A DNA stretch of 15,552 nucleotides, from contig DAOURR010000056.1 of the NCBI GenBank assembly GCA_030627625.1, positions 1-15,552 on the forward strand, read 5' to 3'. Source of the DNA: UBA3103 sp002365855. Its GTDB lineage: Bacteria > Bacillota > Desulfotomaculia > Desulfotomaculales > Pelotomaculaceae. This document shows, one piece after another, positions 4,681-13,280 of the stretch. Under the pieces are notes generated by a model that was not told where the DNA came from, searched no databases, and was given only the letters and a program-made list of their open reading frames with translations. Numbering within the stretch: the first letter of the stretch is position 1; each line of letters opens with the position of its first letter. The position numbers were made by a program, and so were the translations under genes.

Positions 4681-4987
4681 ATGCCGTTGTATGCTCTATT
4701 TCTTTTTCTTTTTATTCATGGAATTAAATGTATTTTTACCCTTTTATCAGTCAATAATATTTTAGATAGTCTTTAATTCGATTAAAAGCGAGGTATTGTA
4801 AGAAAGCAAAGCCTTGCTTTTCCCTGTTTACCATGTAAGTAAAAACCCCATAATGGCCGGAGGTAATTAATCCGAATATTGAGGACATAAGGGGTTATAC
4901 ATATTTTTCGGAGACCTGAACTTTTTTTCCTTCCTTATTATTATATCGATAATTATAAAAGAATATAACGGGGGTGTGAAGCGCTCG
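4681..4987 (+). promoter_or_regulatory. Long, AT-rich, structured 5' leader of rpoB
   Basis: No gene is visible. It contains an AT-rich palindrome TTTAAT-TCG-ATTAAA (4772-4786) and a perfect 7-bp hairpin AAAGCAA/TTGCTTT (4803-4809/4814-4820). An outer pairing AACCCC/GGGGTT (4844-4849/4891-4896) encloses CGGA/TCCG (4858-4861/4871-4874). A GGAGGT at 4859-4864 within that stem-loop has no ATG, GTG or TTG reading frame of useful length behind it. A T-run follows at 4922-4928. The leader could host regulation of rpoB, but no known family is recognised. Confidence 0.45.
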
Positions 4988-7900
4988 ATGGCTTATCCTG
5001 AAAAGATAGGGTCCAGAGTTCGCTACAATTTCAGTAAACTGGAAGAAGTTCTGGAATTGCCAAATCTGATTGAAATCCAGCGCAATTCTTACAACTGGTT
5101 TTTGAAAGATGGCCTGCGGGAGGTCTTTCAAGACGTTTCCCCGATCCAGGACTTTACAGGCAACCTTGTTCTGGAGTTCCTGGATTATACTCTGGGCGAA
5201 ACCAAATATTCGGTTGAAGAGTGCAAGGAGAGAGACTTTACTTTTGCTGCGCCTCTCAGGGTGAAGGTCCGTCTGATCAATAAAGAGACCGGCGAGGTCA
5301 AAGAGCAGGAGGTCTTCATGGGGGATTTCCCCCTCATGACCGACAAGGGCACCTTTATTATCAATGGCGCCGAAAGAGTTATCGTCAGCCAGCTTGTTCG
5401 TTCACCCGGCGTTTATTTTTCCGAAAGTATAGACCCTAGCGGCAAAAAACTCTTCACAGCCACGATCATTCCAAACAGGGGCGCCTGGCTGGAGTTTGAA
5501 ACCGATGTTAACGATTATATTTTTGTCAGGATTGACCGTACCAGAAAGATCCCGGCAACAGTATTAATCAGGGCTTTGGGCCGCAGCACCGACCCCATGA
5601 TTATGGAGCTTTTTAACGAAGATAAATTTATACAGGAAACGCTTGGCAGAGATAACACCGATAACTCGGAAGAAGCGCTGGTTGAAATTTACAAGCGTCT
5701 GCGTCCAGGTGAGCCGCCTACCGTGGACAGCGCCCGCTCCCTGCTGCAAGCTTTATTTTTTGATCCCAAGCGCTACGATTTGGCTAATGTTGGGCGCTAC
5801 AAACTACAGAAAAAGCTTAAGCACGGCGTTCTCTACCGCTTCGGTGAAAATCTGAGCGGGGAAACCGAGATGGATCCATACCTCAAAACTATAGTCCCCA
5901 AAGAAAAGGAATTTATCAGGGAACTTACCAGGGAGGATATTTTTGAAACCGTCCGGTTTCTGCTCAAGTTGATGAGCGGCGAGGGCAGCGTGGATGACAT
6001 CGACCATCTGGGCAACCGCAGGCTTCGCTCCGTGGGGGAACTCCTGCAAAACCAGTTCAGGATAGGGCTGTCAAGGATGGAACGGGTTGTCCGGGAAAGA
6101 ATGACCATCCAAGATGTTGATGTGATCACGCCCCAGGTGCTGATTAACATCCGCCCGGTAGTAGCCGCGATCAAGGAGTTTTTTGGTTCCAGCCAGCTCT
6201 CACAGTTTATGGACCAGACCAACCCACTGGCGGAACTTACCCACAAGAGACGCCTGTCCGCCCTTGGCCCCGGTGGCCTTTCGCGGGAGAGGGCCGGTTT
6301 CGAGGTGCGTGACGTGCACCATTCCCACTATGGCAGAATGTGCCCGATCGAGACTCCTGAAGGACCAAACATCGGTTTGATTGGCTCCCTGAGCACTTAC
6401 GCCAGGATTAACTCATTCGGCTTTATAGAGACTCCTTACCGCAGAGTGGACAAGGAGAACAAAAGAGTAACCGAAGAGATTGTCTACCTTACCGCGGACG
6501 AAGAGGAAGGCTATGTCATAGCCCAGGCCAACGCGCCGCTTGACGAACATGGCCGCTTTTTGGAAGGCCGTGTCAACGCCCGCTCCCCGGAGATTGTGGT
6601 GGTGCCTGCGGACAAGGTGGACTATATGGACGTGTCACCCAAGCAGGTGTTCAGTATAGCCACTGCTCTAATCCCCTTTCTGGAGCATGACGATGCCAAC
6701 CGCGCCCTGATGGGCGCGAACATGCAGCGCCAGGCGGTGCCTTTACTGAGGACACAGGCGCCATTGGTGGGCACGGGCGTAGAATATAAAGCCGCCCGGG
6801 ACTCCGGAGTGGTGGGGATTGCCAGGAACTCTGGAACGGTGGAAAGAGTCACAGCCACAGAAATCGATATCAGGACCGACCAGGGTATGCTTGATCGGCG
6901 CAAGCTCTTAAAATTTACCCGCTCCAACCAGGGCACATGCATTAACCAGACGCCCATTGTCAGGTTTGGCGAACGTATTGAGGCCGGTCAGATTATTGCT
7001 GACGGTCCTTCAACCGACAGGGGTGAACTGGCCCTGGGCAGGAACATTCTGGTGGCCTTTATGCCCTGGGAAGGCTACAATTACGAAGACGCTATATTAG
7101 TGAGCGAGAAAGCTGTTAAGGAGGACTACTTTACCTCCATTCACATAGAAGAGTACGAGTGTGACGCCCGGGATACCAAACTTGGACCGGAGGAAATCAC
7201 CCGTGACATCCCCAACGTGGGCGAAGAAATTTTAAAAGACCTTGACGAGCGCGGGATTATCAGGACCGGGGCGGAAGTACGCCCGGGGGATATCCTGGTT
7301 GGCAAGGTTACCCCTAAAGGCGAGACCGAGCTGACTGCCGAGGAGCGCCTGCTGCGCGCCATTTTTGGGGAAAAGGCCAGGGAAGTGAGGGATACCTCCC
7401 TCCGGGTGCCGCATGGCGAGTCCGGGAAAATAGTTGACGTTAAAGTCTTTGCGCGGGACAGCGGGGATGAGCTGCCGCCTGGCGTGAACCAGCTGGTACG
7501 GGTGTACATAGCCCAAAAACGGAAAATATCAGAGGGAGATAAAATGGCGGGCCGCCATGGAAATAAAGGGGTTATAGCCAGGATTCTCCCGGAAGAGGAT
7601 ATGCCGTTCATGCCTGACGGCACTCCCATCGAGATCGTGCTCAACCCTCTTGGCGTGCCGTCACGGATGAATATCGGACAGGTACTGGAAGCCCACCTGG
7701 GCTGGGCCGCCAAGACCCTGGGGTATCACGTGGCAACCCCTGTTTTTAACGGGGCACTGGAGGAGGATATTCTAAAAATGCTGGTAGACGCGGGACTGCC
7801 CGAGACCGGCAAGATAAAACTTCACGATGGCCGTACCGGCGAGGAGTTTGATAGCCCTATCACGGTCGGGTACGTTTATATGCTCAAGCTTGCCCACCTG

Positions 7901-8404
7901 GTTGACGACAAGATTCACGCCCGTTCCACCGGACCATACTCGCTGGTGACCCAGCAGCCGCTGGGAGGCAAGGCCCAGTTTGGCGGGCAGCGCTTCGGCG
8001 AGATGGAAGTCTGGGCGCTGGAAGCGTACGGCGCGGCCTATACACTCCAGGAGATATTGACCGTCAAGTCAGATGATGTGGTCGGGCGGGTCAAAACATA
8101 CGAAGCCATAGTCAAAGGGGAAAATGTCCCCGAGCCCGGCGTGCCGGAATCATTTAAGGTATTGATCAAGGAACTGCAAAGCCTCAGCCTTGACGTTAAG
8201 GTCCTCTCAGATGACGACCGTGAGATAGAAATCAAAGAGGTGGAGGAGGATATCACCGAAACCGCCAAAGAGCTGGGCATAGATATTCATGAAGAAGAAC
8301 GACCTGTAGCAAAAGCAGAGGAACTCGAAAAACCGGAGGAAGAGGAAGAGGATGGGTTAAATACGGAATTCCTAAAGGAAGATTTTGAGCTAGACGAGGA
8401 GTAG
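4988..8404 (+). CDS. rpoB: DNA-directed RNA polymerase subunit beta
   Basis: The beta subunit forms one pincer of RNA polymerase and half of the active site. The 1138-residue protein begins MAYPEKIGSRVRYNFSKLEE. The rifampicin pocket (GSSQLSQFMDQTNPLAELTH, then KRRLSALGPGG) spans about 400-430, with D409, H419 and S424 in the wild-type sensitive state. The catalytic-centre lysines are K852 and K860 in GDKMAGRHGNKG, and the C-terminal clamp segment reads GGKAQFGGQRFGEMEVWALEAYGAA. The tail is strongly acidic. Length is typical of Firmicutes. ATG 4988 is chosen: GGGGGTG (4970-4976) is about 12 nt upstream, whereas an in-frame GTG at 4976 overlaps that site. Expression comes from the promoter at 4646-4674 through a long leader. 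No methyltransferase gene lies between rplL and rpoB, unlike Bacillus subtilis. Confidence 0.98.
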   Translation: MAYPEKIGSRVRYNFSKLEEVLELPNLIEIQRNSYNWFLKDGLREVFQDVSPIQDFTGNLVLEFLDYTLGETKYSVEECKERDFTFAAPLRVKVRLINKETGEVKEQEVFMGDFPLMTDKGTFIINGAERVIVSQLVRSPGVYFSESIDPSGKKLFTATIIPNRGAWLEFETDVNDYIFVRIDRTRKIPATVLIRALGRSTDPMIMELFNEDKFIQETLGRDNTDNSEEALVEIYKRLRPGEPPTVDSARSLLQALFFDPKRYDLANVGRYKLQKKLKHGVLYRFGENLSGETEMDPYLKTIVPKEKEFIRELTREDIFETVRFLLKLMSGEGSVDDIDHLGNRRLRSVGELLQNQFRIGLSRMERVVRERMTIQDVDVITPQVLINIRPVVAAIKEFFGSSQLSQFMDQTNPLAELTHKRRLSALGPGGLSRERAGFEVRDVHHSHYGRMCPIETPEGPNIGLIGSLSTYARINSFGFIETPYRRVDKENKRVTEEIVYLTADEEEGYVIAQANAPLDEHGRFLEGRVNARSPEIVVVPADKVDYMDVSPKQVFSIATALIPFLEHDDANRALMGANMQRQAVPLLRTQAPLVGTGVEYKAARDSGVVGIARNSGTVERVTATEIDIRTDQGMLDRRKLLKFTRSNQGTCINQTPIVRFGERIEAGQIIADGPSTDRGELALGRNILVAFMPWEGYNYEDAILVSEKAVKEDYFTSIHIEEYECDARDTKLGPEEITRDIPNVGEEILKDLDERGIIRTGAEVRPGDILVGKVTPKGETELTAEERLLRAIFGEKAREVRDTSLRVPHGESGKIVDVKVFARDSGDELPPGVNQLVRVYIAQKRKISEGDKMAGRHGNKGVIARILPEEDMPFMPDGTPIEIVLNPLGVPSRMNIGQVLEAHLGWAAKTLGYHVATPVFNGALEEDILKMLVDAGLPETGKIKLHDGRTGEEFDSPITVGYVYMLKLAHLVDDKIHARSTGPYSLVTQQPLGGKAQFGGQRFGEMEVWALEAYGAAYTLQEILTVKSDDVVGRVKTYEAIVKGENVPEPGVPESFKVLIKELQSLSLDVKVLSDDDREIEIKEVEEDITETAKELGIDIHEEERPVAKAEELEKPEEEEEDGLNTEFLKEDFELDEE

Positions 8405-8484
8405 GCAGATGAAAAAAAGATCGGAACACCGAATCCTCGATGTCCGACGGCGGACGACCGATGACAAAAAAGGGAGGCGTTCTT

Positions 8485-11400
8485 TTGCTGGACTTAAATA
8501 ACTTTGACAGGATCCGCATAGGCCTGGCTGCCCCGGAGCAAATCCGCGCCTGGTCCAGCGGTGAAGTTAAGAAGCCCGAAACAATCAACTACCGTACTTT
8601 AAAGCCTGAAAGGGACGGGCTGTTTTGCGAACGCATCTTTGGACCAACGCGCGACTGGGAGTGTCACTGCGGCAAATACAAGCGTGTTCGCTACAAGGGA
8701 GTTATTTGCGACCGGTGCGGCGTGGAGGTCACCCGCTCCAAGGTGCGCCGCGAGAGGCTCGGCCACATAGAACTGGCCGCCCCGGTATCTCACATCTGGT
8801 ACTTTAAAGGGATTCCCAGCCGGATGGGGCTGCTTTTAGATATGTCCCCGAGGGCGCTTGAAAAAGTTTTGTATTTTGTTTCATATATTGTAACCGATCC
8901 TGGCGATACCGGACTGGTAAAAAAACAGCTGTTCAATGAGGCCGAGTACCGGGAGAACCGCGAAAAGTATGGCGGGACCTTCAGGGCCGGCATGGGCGCC
9001 GAGGCTGTCAAGAGGCTTTTGGATGAGATCGACCTGGAGGAAATGTCCAGGGAACTGCGCCAGGAATTAAGGGAAGTCACCGGACAGCGCAAGATCAGGG
9101 CTATTCGCAGGCTGGAAGTGGTGGAGGCCTTCCGTAAGTCCGGGAACCGGCCTGAGTGCATGGTTTTAGAAGTCGTTCCGGTCATCCCGCCTGAACTGCG
9201 CCCGATGGTGCAGCTTGACGGCGGACGTTTTGCCACCTCTGATTTAAATGACCTTTACCGCCGTGTGATCAACCGGAATAACCGCCTGAAAAGGCTTTTG
9301 GACCTGGGCGCTCCGGATATTATTGTAAGAAATGAAAAGAGAATGCTGCAGGAGGCAGTAGACGCCCTGATTGACAACGGGCGCCGGGGAAGGCCCGTGA
9401 CAGGCCCCGGAAACCGCCCGCTCAAATCTCTAAGCGACATGCTGAAAGGAAAGCAGGGCCGCTTCCGCCAGAACCTCCTAGGCAAGCGGGTGGATTATTC
9501 AGGACGCTCAGTCATCGTTGTCGGCCCTGAACTTCACATTCACCAGTGCGGTTTACCGAAAGAAATGGCCCTGGAGCTCTTTAAGCCATTTGTAATGAAG
9601 CGACTGGTCAATGACGGGCACGCCCACAACATTAAAAGCGCCAAGCGCATGGTGGAACGGGTGCGGCCGGAAGTTTGGGACGTACTCGAAGAAGTCATCG
9701 ACGAGCACCCGGTGCTCTTAAACCGCGCCCCCACCCTGCACCGCCTTGGCATCCAGGCTTTTGAGCCGGTGCTGGTGGAAGGCAAGGCTATCCAGATTCA
9801 CCCGATGGTATGTACAGCTTATAACGCTGACTTCGACGGTGACCAGATGGCGGTGCACGTGCCTCTCTCCGCCGAGGCTCAGTCTGAAGCCAGGCTTTTA
9901 ATGCTGTCAGCCAACAATATCTTGAATCCCAAGGACGGAAAGCCTGTGGCTATACCGACCCAGGACATGGTTCTGGGATGTTACTACCTCACCATGCAGA
10001 GAGAGGACGCTCTGGGTGAGGGGAAAATCTTCAGGGACCCGGAAGAAGTAGAAATGGCTTATGACAACAAAGTTGTCAGCCTGCACGCCAAAATCAAGGT
10101 GCGCCTGCCCGGGCTCGGCCTGGTTGAAACCACTGCAGGCAGGATCATTTTTAACGGGATACTGCCGTCTGAGCTGAAAGATTCTGAATGGGGCGGCTAT
10201 TTTAACGAGGTTGCGGATAAAAAGTCGATGAGCACCATTGTTGACCGCTGTTACCGCAAGCTGGGTTTTGCGCCGACCACCAAACTCCTGGACGGACTGA
10301 AGAAGCTCGGTTTCACCTACGCCACCCGGGCAGGGGTCACCATAGGCATCAAGGATATAACGATTCCTCCGGAAAAGCAGGGCATTTTGAAAGAGGCGGA
10401 CAATCAGGTTGAGCTGGTTGAGCTGCAGTACCGCCGCGGCCTGATTACCGATGACGAGCGCTACCGCAAGGTCATCGGGATTTGGAACGATGCTACAAGG
10501 ATGGTTACAGATGCGTTAATTGAAGACCTGGACCGTTTTAACCCGGTTTATATGATGGCCAACTCCGGCGCCCGCGGGAACATTCAACAGATCCGCCAGC
10601 TTGCCGGTATGCGGGGACTGATGGCCGACCCCTCCGGCAGGATCATCGACCTGCCGATCAAGGCCAACTTCCGTGAAGGGCTGACCGTTCTGGAATACTT
10701 TATCTCCACGCACGGAGCCAGAAAGGGTCTCGCCGACACCGCTTTAAGGACTGCTGACTCCGGCTACTTGACGCGCCGGCTGGTTGATGTAGCCCAGGAC
10801 GTGATCGTCCGGGAATACGACTGCGGCGCCAATATTGGCATTGAAGTAAGGGAAATCAAGGATGGCACCGAGGTCATTGAAAACCTCGAGGACCGCATCA
10901 TCGGGCGGGTAGCCATGGAGGATATCAAGCACCCTGAAACTGGTGAATTACTGGCCCGCGCCGACAATGAAATATTCGAGGAAGAAGCAGAAAAGATTAT
11001 AGCGGCGGGCATAAATAAAGTCAAGATCCGTTCAGTTCTGACCTGCAAGACCCGCTATGGAGTGTGCATCAAGTGCTACGGGCGGAACCTGGCAACCGGG
11101 CGCAAAGTTGATATCGGTGAGGCGGTAGGAATCATTGCCGCGCAGAGTATCGGCGAGCCGGGAACACAGCTGACCATGCGCACCTTCCACACAGGTGGTG
11201 TGGCCGGGGACGACATAACCCAGGGTCTGCCCCGGGTGGAGGAACTCTTCGAAGCCCGCCGGCCCAAGGGCCAGGCCATAGTTGCCGAAGCGGACGGTCA
11301 CGTTGAACTGCGCGAAGTAAAAGGCCGCAGAGAGATTGAGGTAACCACCGACGAGAACGACAAGAGTGTTTACCAGGTGCCTTACGGCGCCCGCCTGAAG

Positions 11401-12021
11401 GTGCACGACGGTGACCGCATCTACGCCGGTGACGAACTAACCGAGGGATCAGTAAACCCGCACGACCTGCTTAAGATCGAAGGGATCCAGGGTGTTCAGC
11501 TGTACCTGCTCCAGGAAGTACAGCGGGTGTACCGGCTGCAGGGCGTGGATATCAACGACAAGCACATTGAAGTGATGATCCGCCAGATGCTGCGGCGGGT
11601 GAAGATAGATGAGCCCGGTGACACAGAACTGCTGCCGGGTGGGCTGATCGACATCTTTGAATTTGAAGAAGAGAACGCCAGGGTCATTAAAGACGGGGGT
11701 GAGCAGGCTACCGCCAAGTCACTGCTGATGGGAATTACCAAGGCTTCACTGGCAACTGATTCATTCCTGTCGGCGGCATCCTTCCAGGAGACCACCCGGG
11801 TGCTCACCGATGCCGCTATTAAGGGCAAGACGGACCCGCTGCTGGGCCTGAAGGAAAACGTTATTATCGGCAAGCTGGTCCCTGCAGGTACCGGGATGTC
11901 CCGCTACCGCAACATTACTGTCGTGGCTGAGGCCGATGCCCCGGTCAATGAAATTGAGGAAGAAGAGGCGCCTGAGGAAATGGAATTAATGCTCAGCGAG
12001 GCAATTGACAATACCTTGTAG
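8485..12021 (+). CDS. rpoC: DNA-directed RNA polymerase subunit beta'
   Basis: Beta' carries the catalytic magnesium site, the clamp and the bridge helix. The start is TTG at 8485, giving MLDLNNFDRIRIGLA as in relatives, 7 nt after AGGGAGG (8471-8477); in-frame ATGs at 8440 and 8461 would add 15 or 8 residues and have no ribosome binding site. The protein has 1178 residues. The N-terminal zinc finger uses C60, C62, C75 and C78. The catalytic NADFDGD motif is at 447-453 (D449, D451, D453). The second zinc cluster is C780, C854, C861 and C864. The bridge-helix/trigger-loop region (EAVGIIAAQSIGEPGTQLTM, then RTFHTGG) follows the second zinc cluster. There is no large insertion of the kind seen in proteobacteria. 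The tail is acidic. An 80-nt gap after rpoB holds only a small hairpin (GTCCG/CGGAC, 8442-8455). Confidence 0.98.
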   Translation: MLDLNNFDRIRIGLAAPEQIRAWSSGEVKKPETINYRTLKPERDGLFCERIFGPTRDWECHCGKYKRVRYKGVICDRCGVEVTRSKVRRERLGHIELAAPVSHIWYFKGIPSRMGLLLDMSPRALEKVLYFVSYIVTDPGDTGLVKKQLFNEAEYRENREKYGGTFRAGMGAEAVKRLLDEIDLEEMSRELRQELREVTGQRKIRAIRRLEVVEAFRKSGNRPECMVLEVVPVIPPELRPMVQLDGGRFATSDLNDLYRRVINRNNRLKRLLDLGAPDIIVRNEKRMLQEAVDALIDNGRRGRPVTGPGNRPLKSLSDMLKGKQGRFRQNLLGKRVDYSGRSVIVVGPELHIHQCGLPKEMALELFKPFVMKRLVNDGHAHNIKSAKRMVERVRPEVWDVLEEVIDEHPVLLNRAPTLHRLGIQAFEPVLVEGKAIQIHPMVCTAYNADFDGDQMAVHVPLSAEAQSEARLLMLSANNILNPKDGKPVAIPTQDMVLGCYYLTMQREDALGEGKIFRDPEEVEMAYDNKVVSLHAKIKVRLPGLGLVETTAGRIIFNGILPSELKDSEWGGYFNEVADKKSMSTIVDRCYRKLGFAPTTKLLDGLKKLGFTYATRAGVTIGIKDITIPPEKQGILKEADNQVELVELQYRRGLITDDERYRKVIGIWNDATRMVTDALIEDLDRFNPVYMMANSGARGNIQQIRQLAGMRGLMADPSGRIIDLPIKANFREGLTVLEYFISTHGARKGLADTALRTADSGYLTRRLVDVAQDVIVREYDCGANIGIEVREIKDGTEVIENLEDRIIGRVAMEDIKHPETGELLARADNEIFEEEAEKIIAAGINKVKIRSVLTCKTRYGVCIKCYGRNLATGRKVDIGEAVGIIAAQSIGEPGTQLTMRTFHTGGVAGDDITQGLPRVEELFEARRPKGQAIVAEADGHVELREVKGRREIEVTTDENDKSVYQVPYGARLKVHDGDRIYAGDELTEGSVNPHDLLKIEGIQGVQLYLLQEVQRVYRLQGVDINDKHIEVMIRQMLRRVKIDEPGDTELLPGGLIDIFEFEEENARVIKDGGEQATAKSLLMGITKASLATDSFLSAASFQETTRVLTDAAIKGKTDPLLGLKENVIIGKLVPAGTGMSRYRNITVVAEADAPVNEIEEEEAPEEMELMLSEAIDNTL

Positions 12022-12069
12022 TGGTGATACGATATAAAAGTGTCTGGATTTCAGGAGGTTAATACTACC

Positions 12070-12327
12070 ATGGCTTATGAGCGGCTGTTGTCGGCACGGA
12101 AAATAACCGTGGGTACAAAACAGACCCTGAAAGCCATCGAGCGGGGTCAGGCAAAAGCTGTTTACGTAGCTCTGAACGCCGACCGGCATGTGGTCGAACC
12201 GATTCTCCAGATGAGCGCCGTGAAGGGGGTTCCCGTTTTTCAGGTGGACTCCATGCAGGTCCTTGGCAAAGCCTGCTACATTGATGTGGGATGCGCTACT
12301 GCGGCTATTATCGAGGAAGAACTTTAA
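12070..12327 (+). CDS. ybxF: L7Ae-family RNA-binding (kink-turn) ribosomal-type protein
   Basis: The 85-residue protein MAYERLLSARKITVGTKQTLKAIERG... has the L7Ae/L30e fold pattern: GTKQTLKAIERGQAKAVYVA near the N terminus (about 15-34), a central VEPILQ helix, VPVF, and LGKACYIDVGCATAAI near the end (about 65-80). Members of this family bind kink-turn RNA; the Bacillus subtilis protein YbxF occupies the same position between rpoC and rpsL and associates with the ribosome. The ATG at 12070 follows AGGAGGTT (12053-12060) by 9 nt; an in-frame GTG at 12040 precedes that site. It is co-oriented with and lies 48 nt after rpoC. Its RNA target here is not shown by the sequence. Confidence 0.9.
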   Translation: MAYERLLSARKITVGTKQTLKAIERGQAKAVYVALNADRHVVEPILQMSAVKGVPVFQVDSMQVLGKACYIDVGCATAAIIEEEL

Positions 12328-12370
12328 TTATATTTTAACTTTTAACAATAGGAAGGAGGTGTATTGCGAT

Positions 12371-12745
12371 ATGCCAACGATCAGTCAATTGATCCGTAAG
12401 GGCAGGGATAGAATGATCCAAAAGTCAACCGCTCCGGCACTTAAAGAATGCCCTCAAAAGCGCGGCGTATGCACCAGAGTTTACACGACGACTCCTAAAA
12501 AGCCGAATTCCGCCCTGCGTAAAGTAGCACGGGTCAGGCTCACCAACGGCATTGAGGTTACCTCCTATATACCCGGCATCGGCCACAACCTGCAGGAGCA
12601 CTCGGTGGTCCTGGTTCGGGGAGGCAGGGTCAAAGACATACCGGGCGTCAGGTATCACATCGTGCGCGGAGCACTGGACTCGGCGGGTGTGCAGAACAGA
12701 AACCGGGGACGTTCAAAATACGGCACAAAGAAGCCGAAGAAATAA
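12371..12745 (+). CDS. rpsL: 30S ribosomal protein S12
   Basis: S12 lines the decoding centre and controls reading accuracy. The 124-residue protein begins MPTISQLIRKGRDRM. It contains VYTTTPKKPNSALRKVARVR, in which K43 is the residue altered in streptomycin resistance, here in the sensitive form. GGRVKDIPGVRYHIVRGALD follows, with K88, D89 and P91; D89 corresponds to the methylthiolated aspartate in some bacteria. The basic C terminus RSKYGTKKPKK is typical. The ATG at 12371 is supported by AAGGAGGTG (12353-12361) 9 nt upstream. It opens the rpsL-rpsG-fusA-tuf (str) part of the operon, 43 nt after the L7Ae-like gene, with no promoter or terminator obvious in the gap. Confidence 0.98.
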   Translation: MPTISQLIRKGRDRMIQKSTAPALKECPQKRGVCTRVYTTTPKKPNSALRKVARVRLTNGIEVTSYIPGIGHNLQEHSVVLVRGGRVKDIPGVRYHIVRGALDSAGVQNRNRGRSKYGTKKPKK

Positions 12746-12795
12746 AGCCTAACAAGATATTTCTGATCTACTTTCACGGCAAAGGGGGGAAATGT

Positions 12796-13266
12796 ATGCC
12801 GAGAAGAGGTGGAATTTCAAAACGGGAAGTGTTACCGGATTCCGTTTACCGGAGCAAGGTTTTGACGAAGCTGATCAACCATATCATGCTCGACGGCAAC
12901 AAGAGCGTTGCGGAGTCCGTAGTTTACGGCGCAATGGATATTGTTAAGGAAAAGTCCGGAAAAAACGCCCTCGAGGTTTTTGAGGCGGCGATGAAAAATG
13001 TGATGCCCGTACTGGAGGTTAAGGCCCGCCGGGTGGGCGGAGCCAACTACCAGGTACCGATAGAGGTTCGTCATGACCGCAAGCAGACCCTGGCTATCCG
13101 CTGGCTCACCAATTTCTCCCGTAAACGCGCGGGCAAGACGATGAGAGAAAAACTGGCCGGTGAAATCTTGGACGCTGCGGCTGGTACCGGCGCTTCAGTT
13201 AAGAAGAGGGAAGATACTCATAAAATGGCGGAAGCAAATAAAGCTTTTGCGCATTACAGGTGGTAA
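12796..13266 (+). CDS. rpsG: 30S ribosomal protein S7
   Basis: S7 starts assembly of the 30S head and lies near the E site. The 156-residue protein begins MPRRGGISKREVLPDSVYRS. It shows the LINHIMLDGNKSVAES segment, VKARRVGGANYQVPIEVR (the family signature, about 76-93), TLAIRWL, and ends in ANKAFAHYRW, the conserved S7 tail. Length is standard. The ATG at 12796 follows a run of six G (12784-12789) by 6 nt; an ATG at 12792 is out of frame. In E. coli S7 represses its operon through the rpsL-rpsG gap; here that gap is only 50 nt and I see no clear structure. Its stop overlaps the fusA ribosome binding site. Confidence 0.98.
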   Translation: MPRRGGISKREVLPDSVYRSKVLTKLINHIMLDGNKSVAESVVYGAMDIVKEKSGKNALEVFEAAMKNVMPVLEVKARRVGGANYQVPIEVRHDRKQTLAIRWLTNFSRKRAGKTMREKLAGEILDAAAGTGASVKKREDTHKMAEANKAFAHYRW

Positions 13267-13280
13267 AGGAGTGATCTTGA

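Noticed and set aside
4718..4766. Short leader-peptide frame in the rpoB leader (15 codons)
   Set aside because: It has no ribosome binding site and no codon pattern suggesting attenuation.
8440..8484. ATG 8440 or 8461 as the rpoC start
   Set aside because: Neither has a ribosome binding site, and the family begins at MLDxNNF, which corresponds to TTG 8485 behind AGGGAGG.
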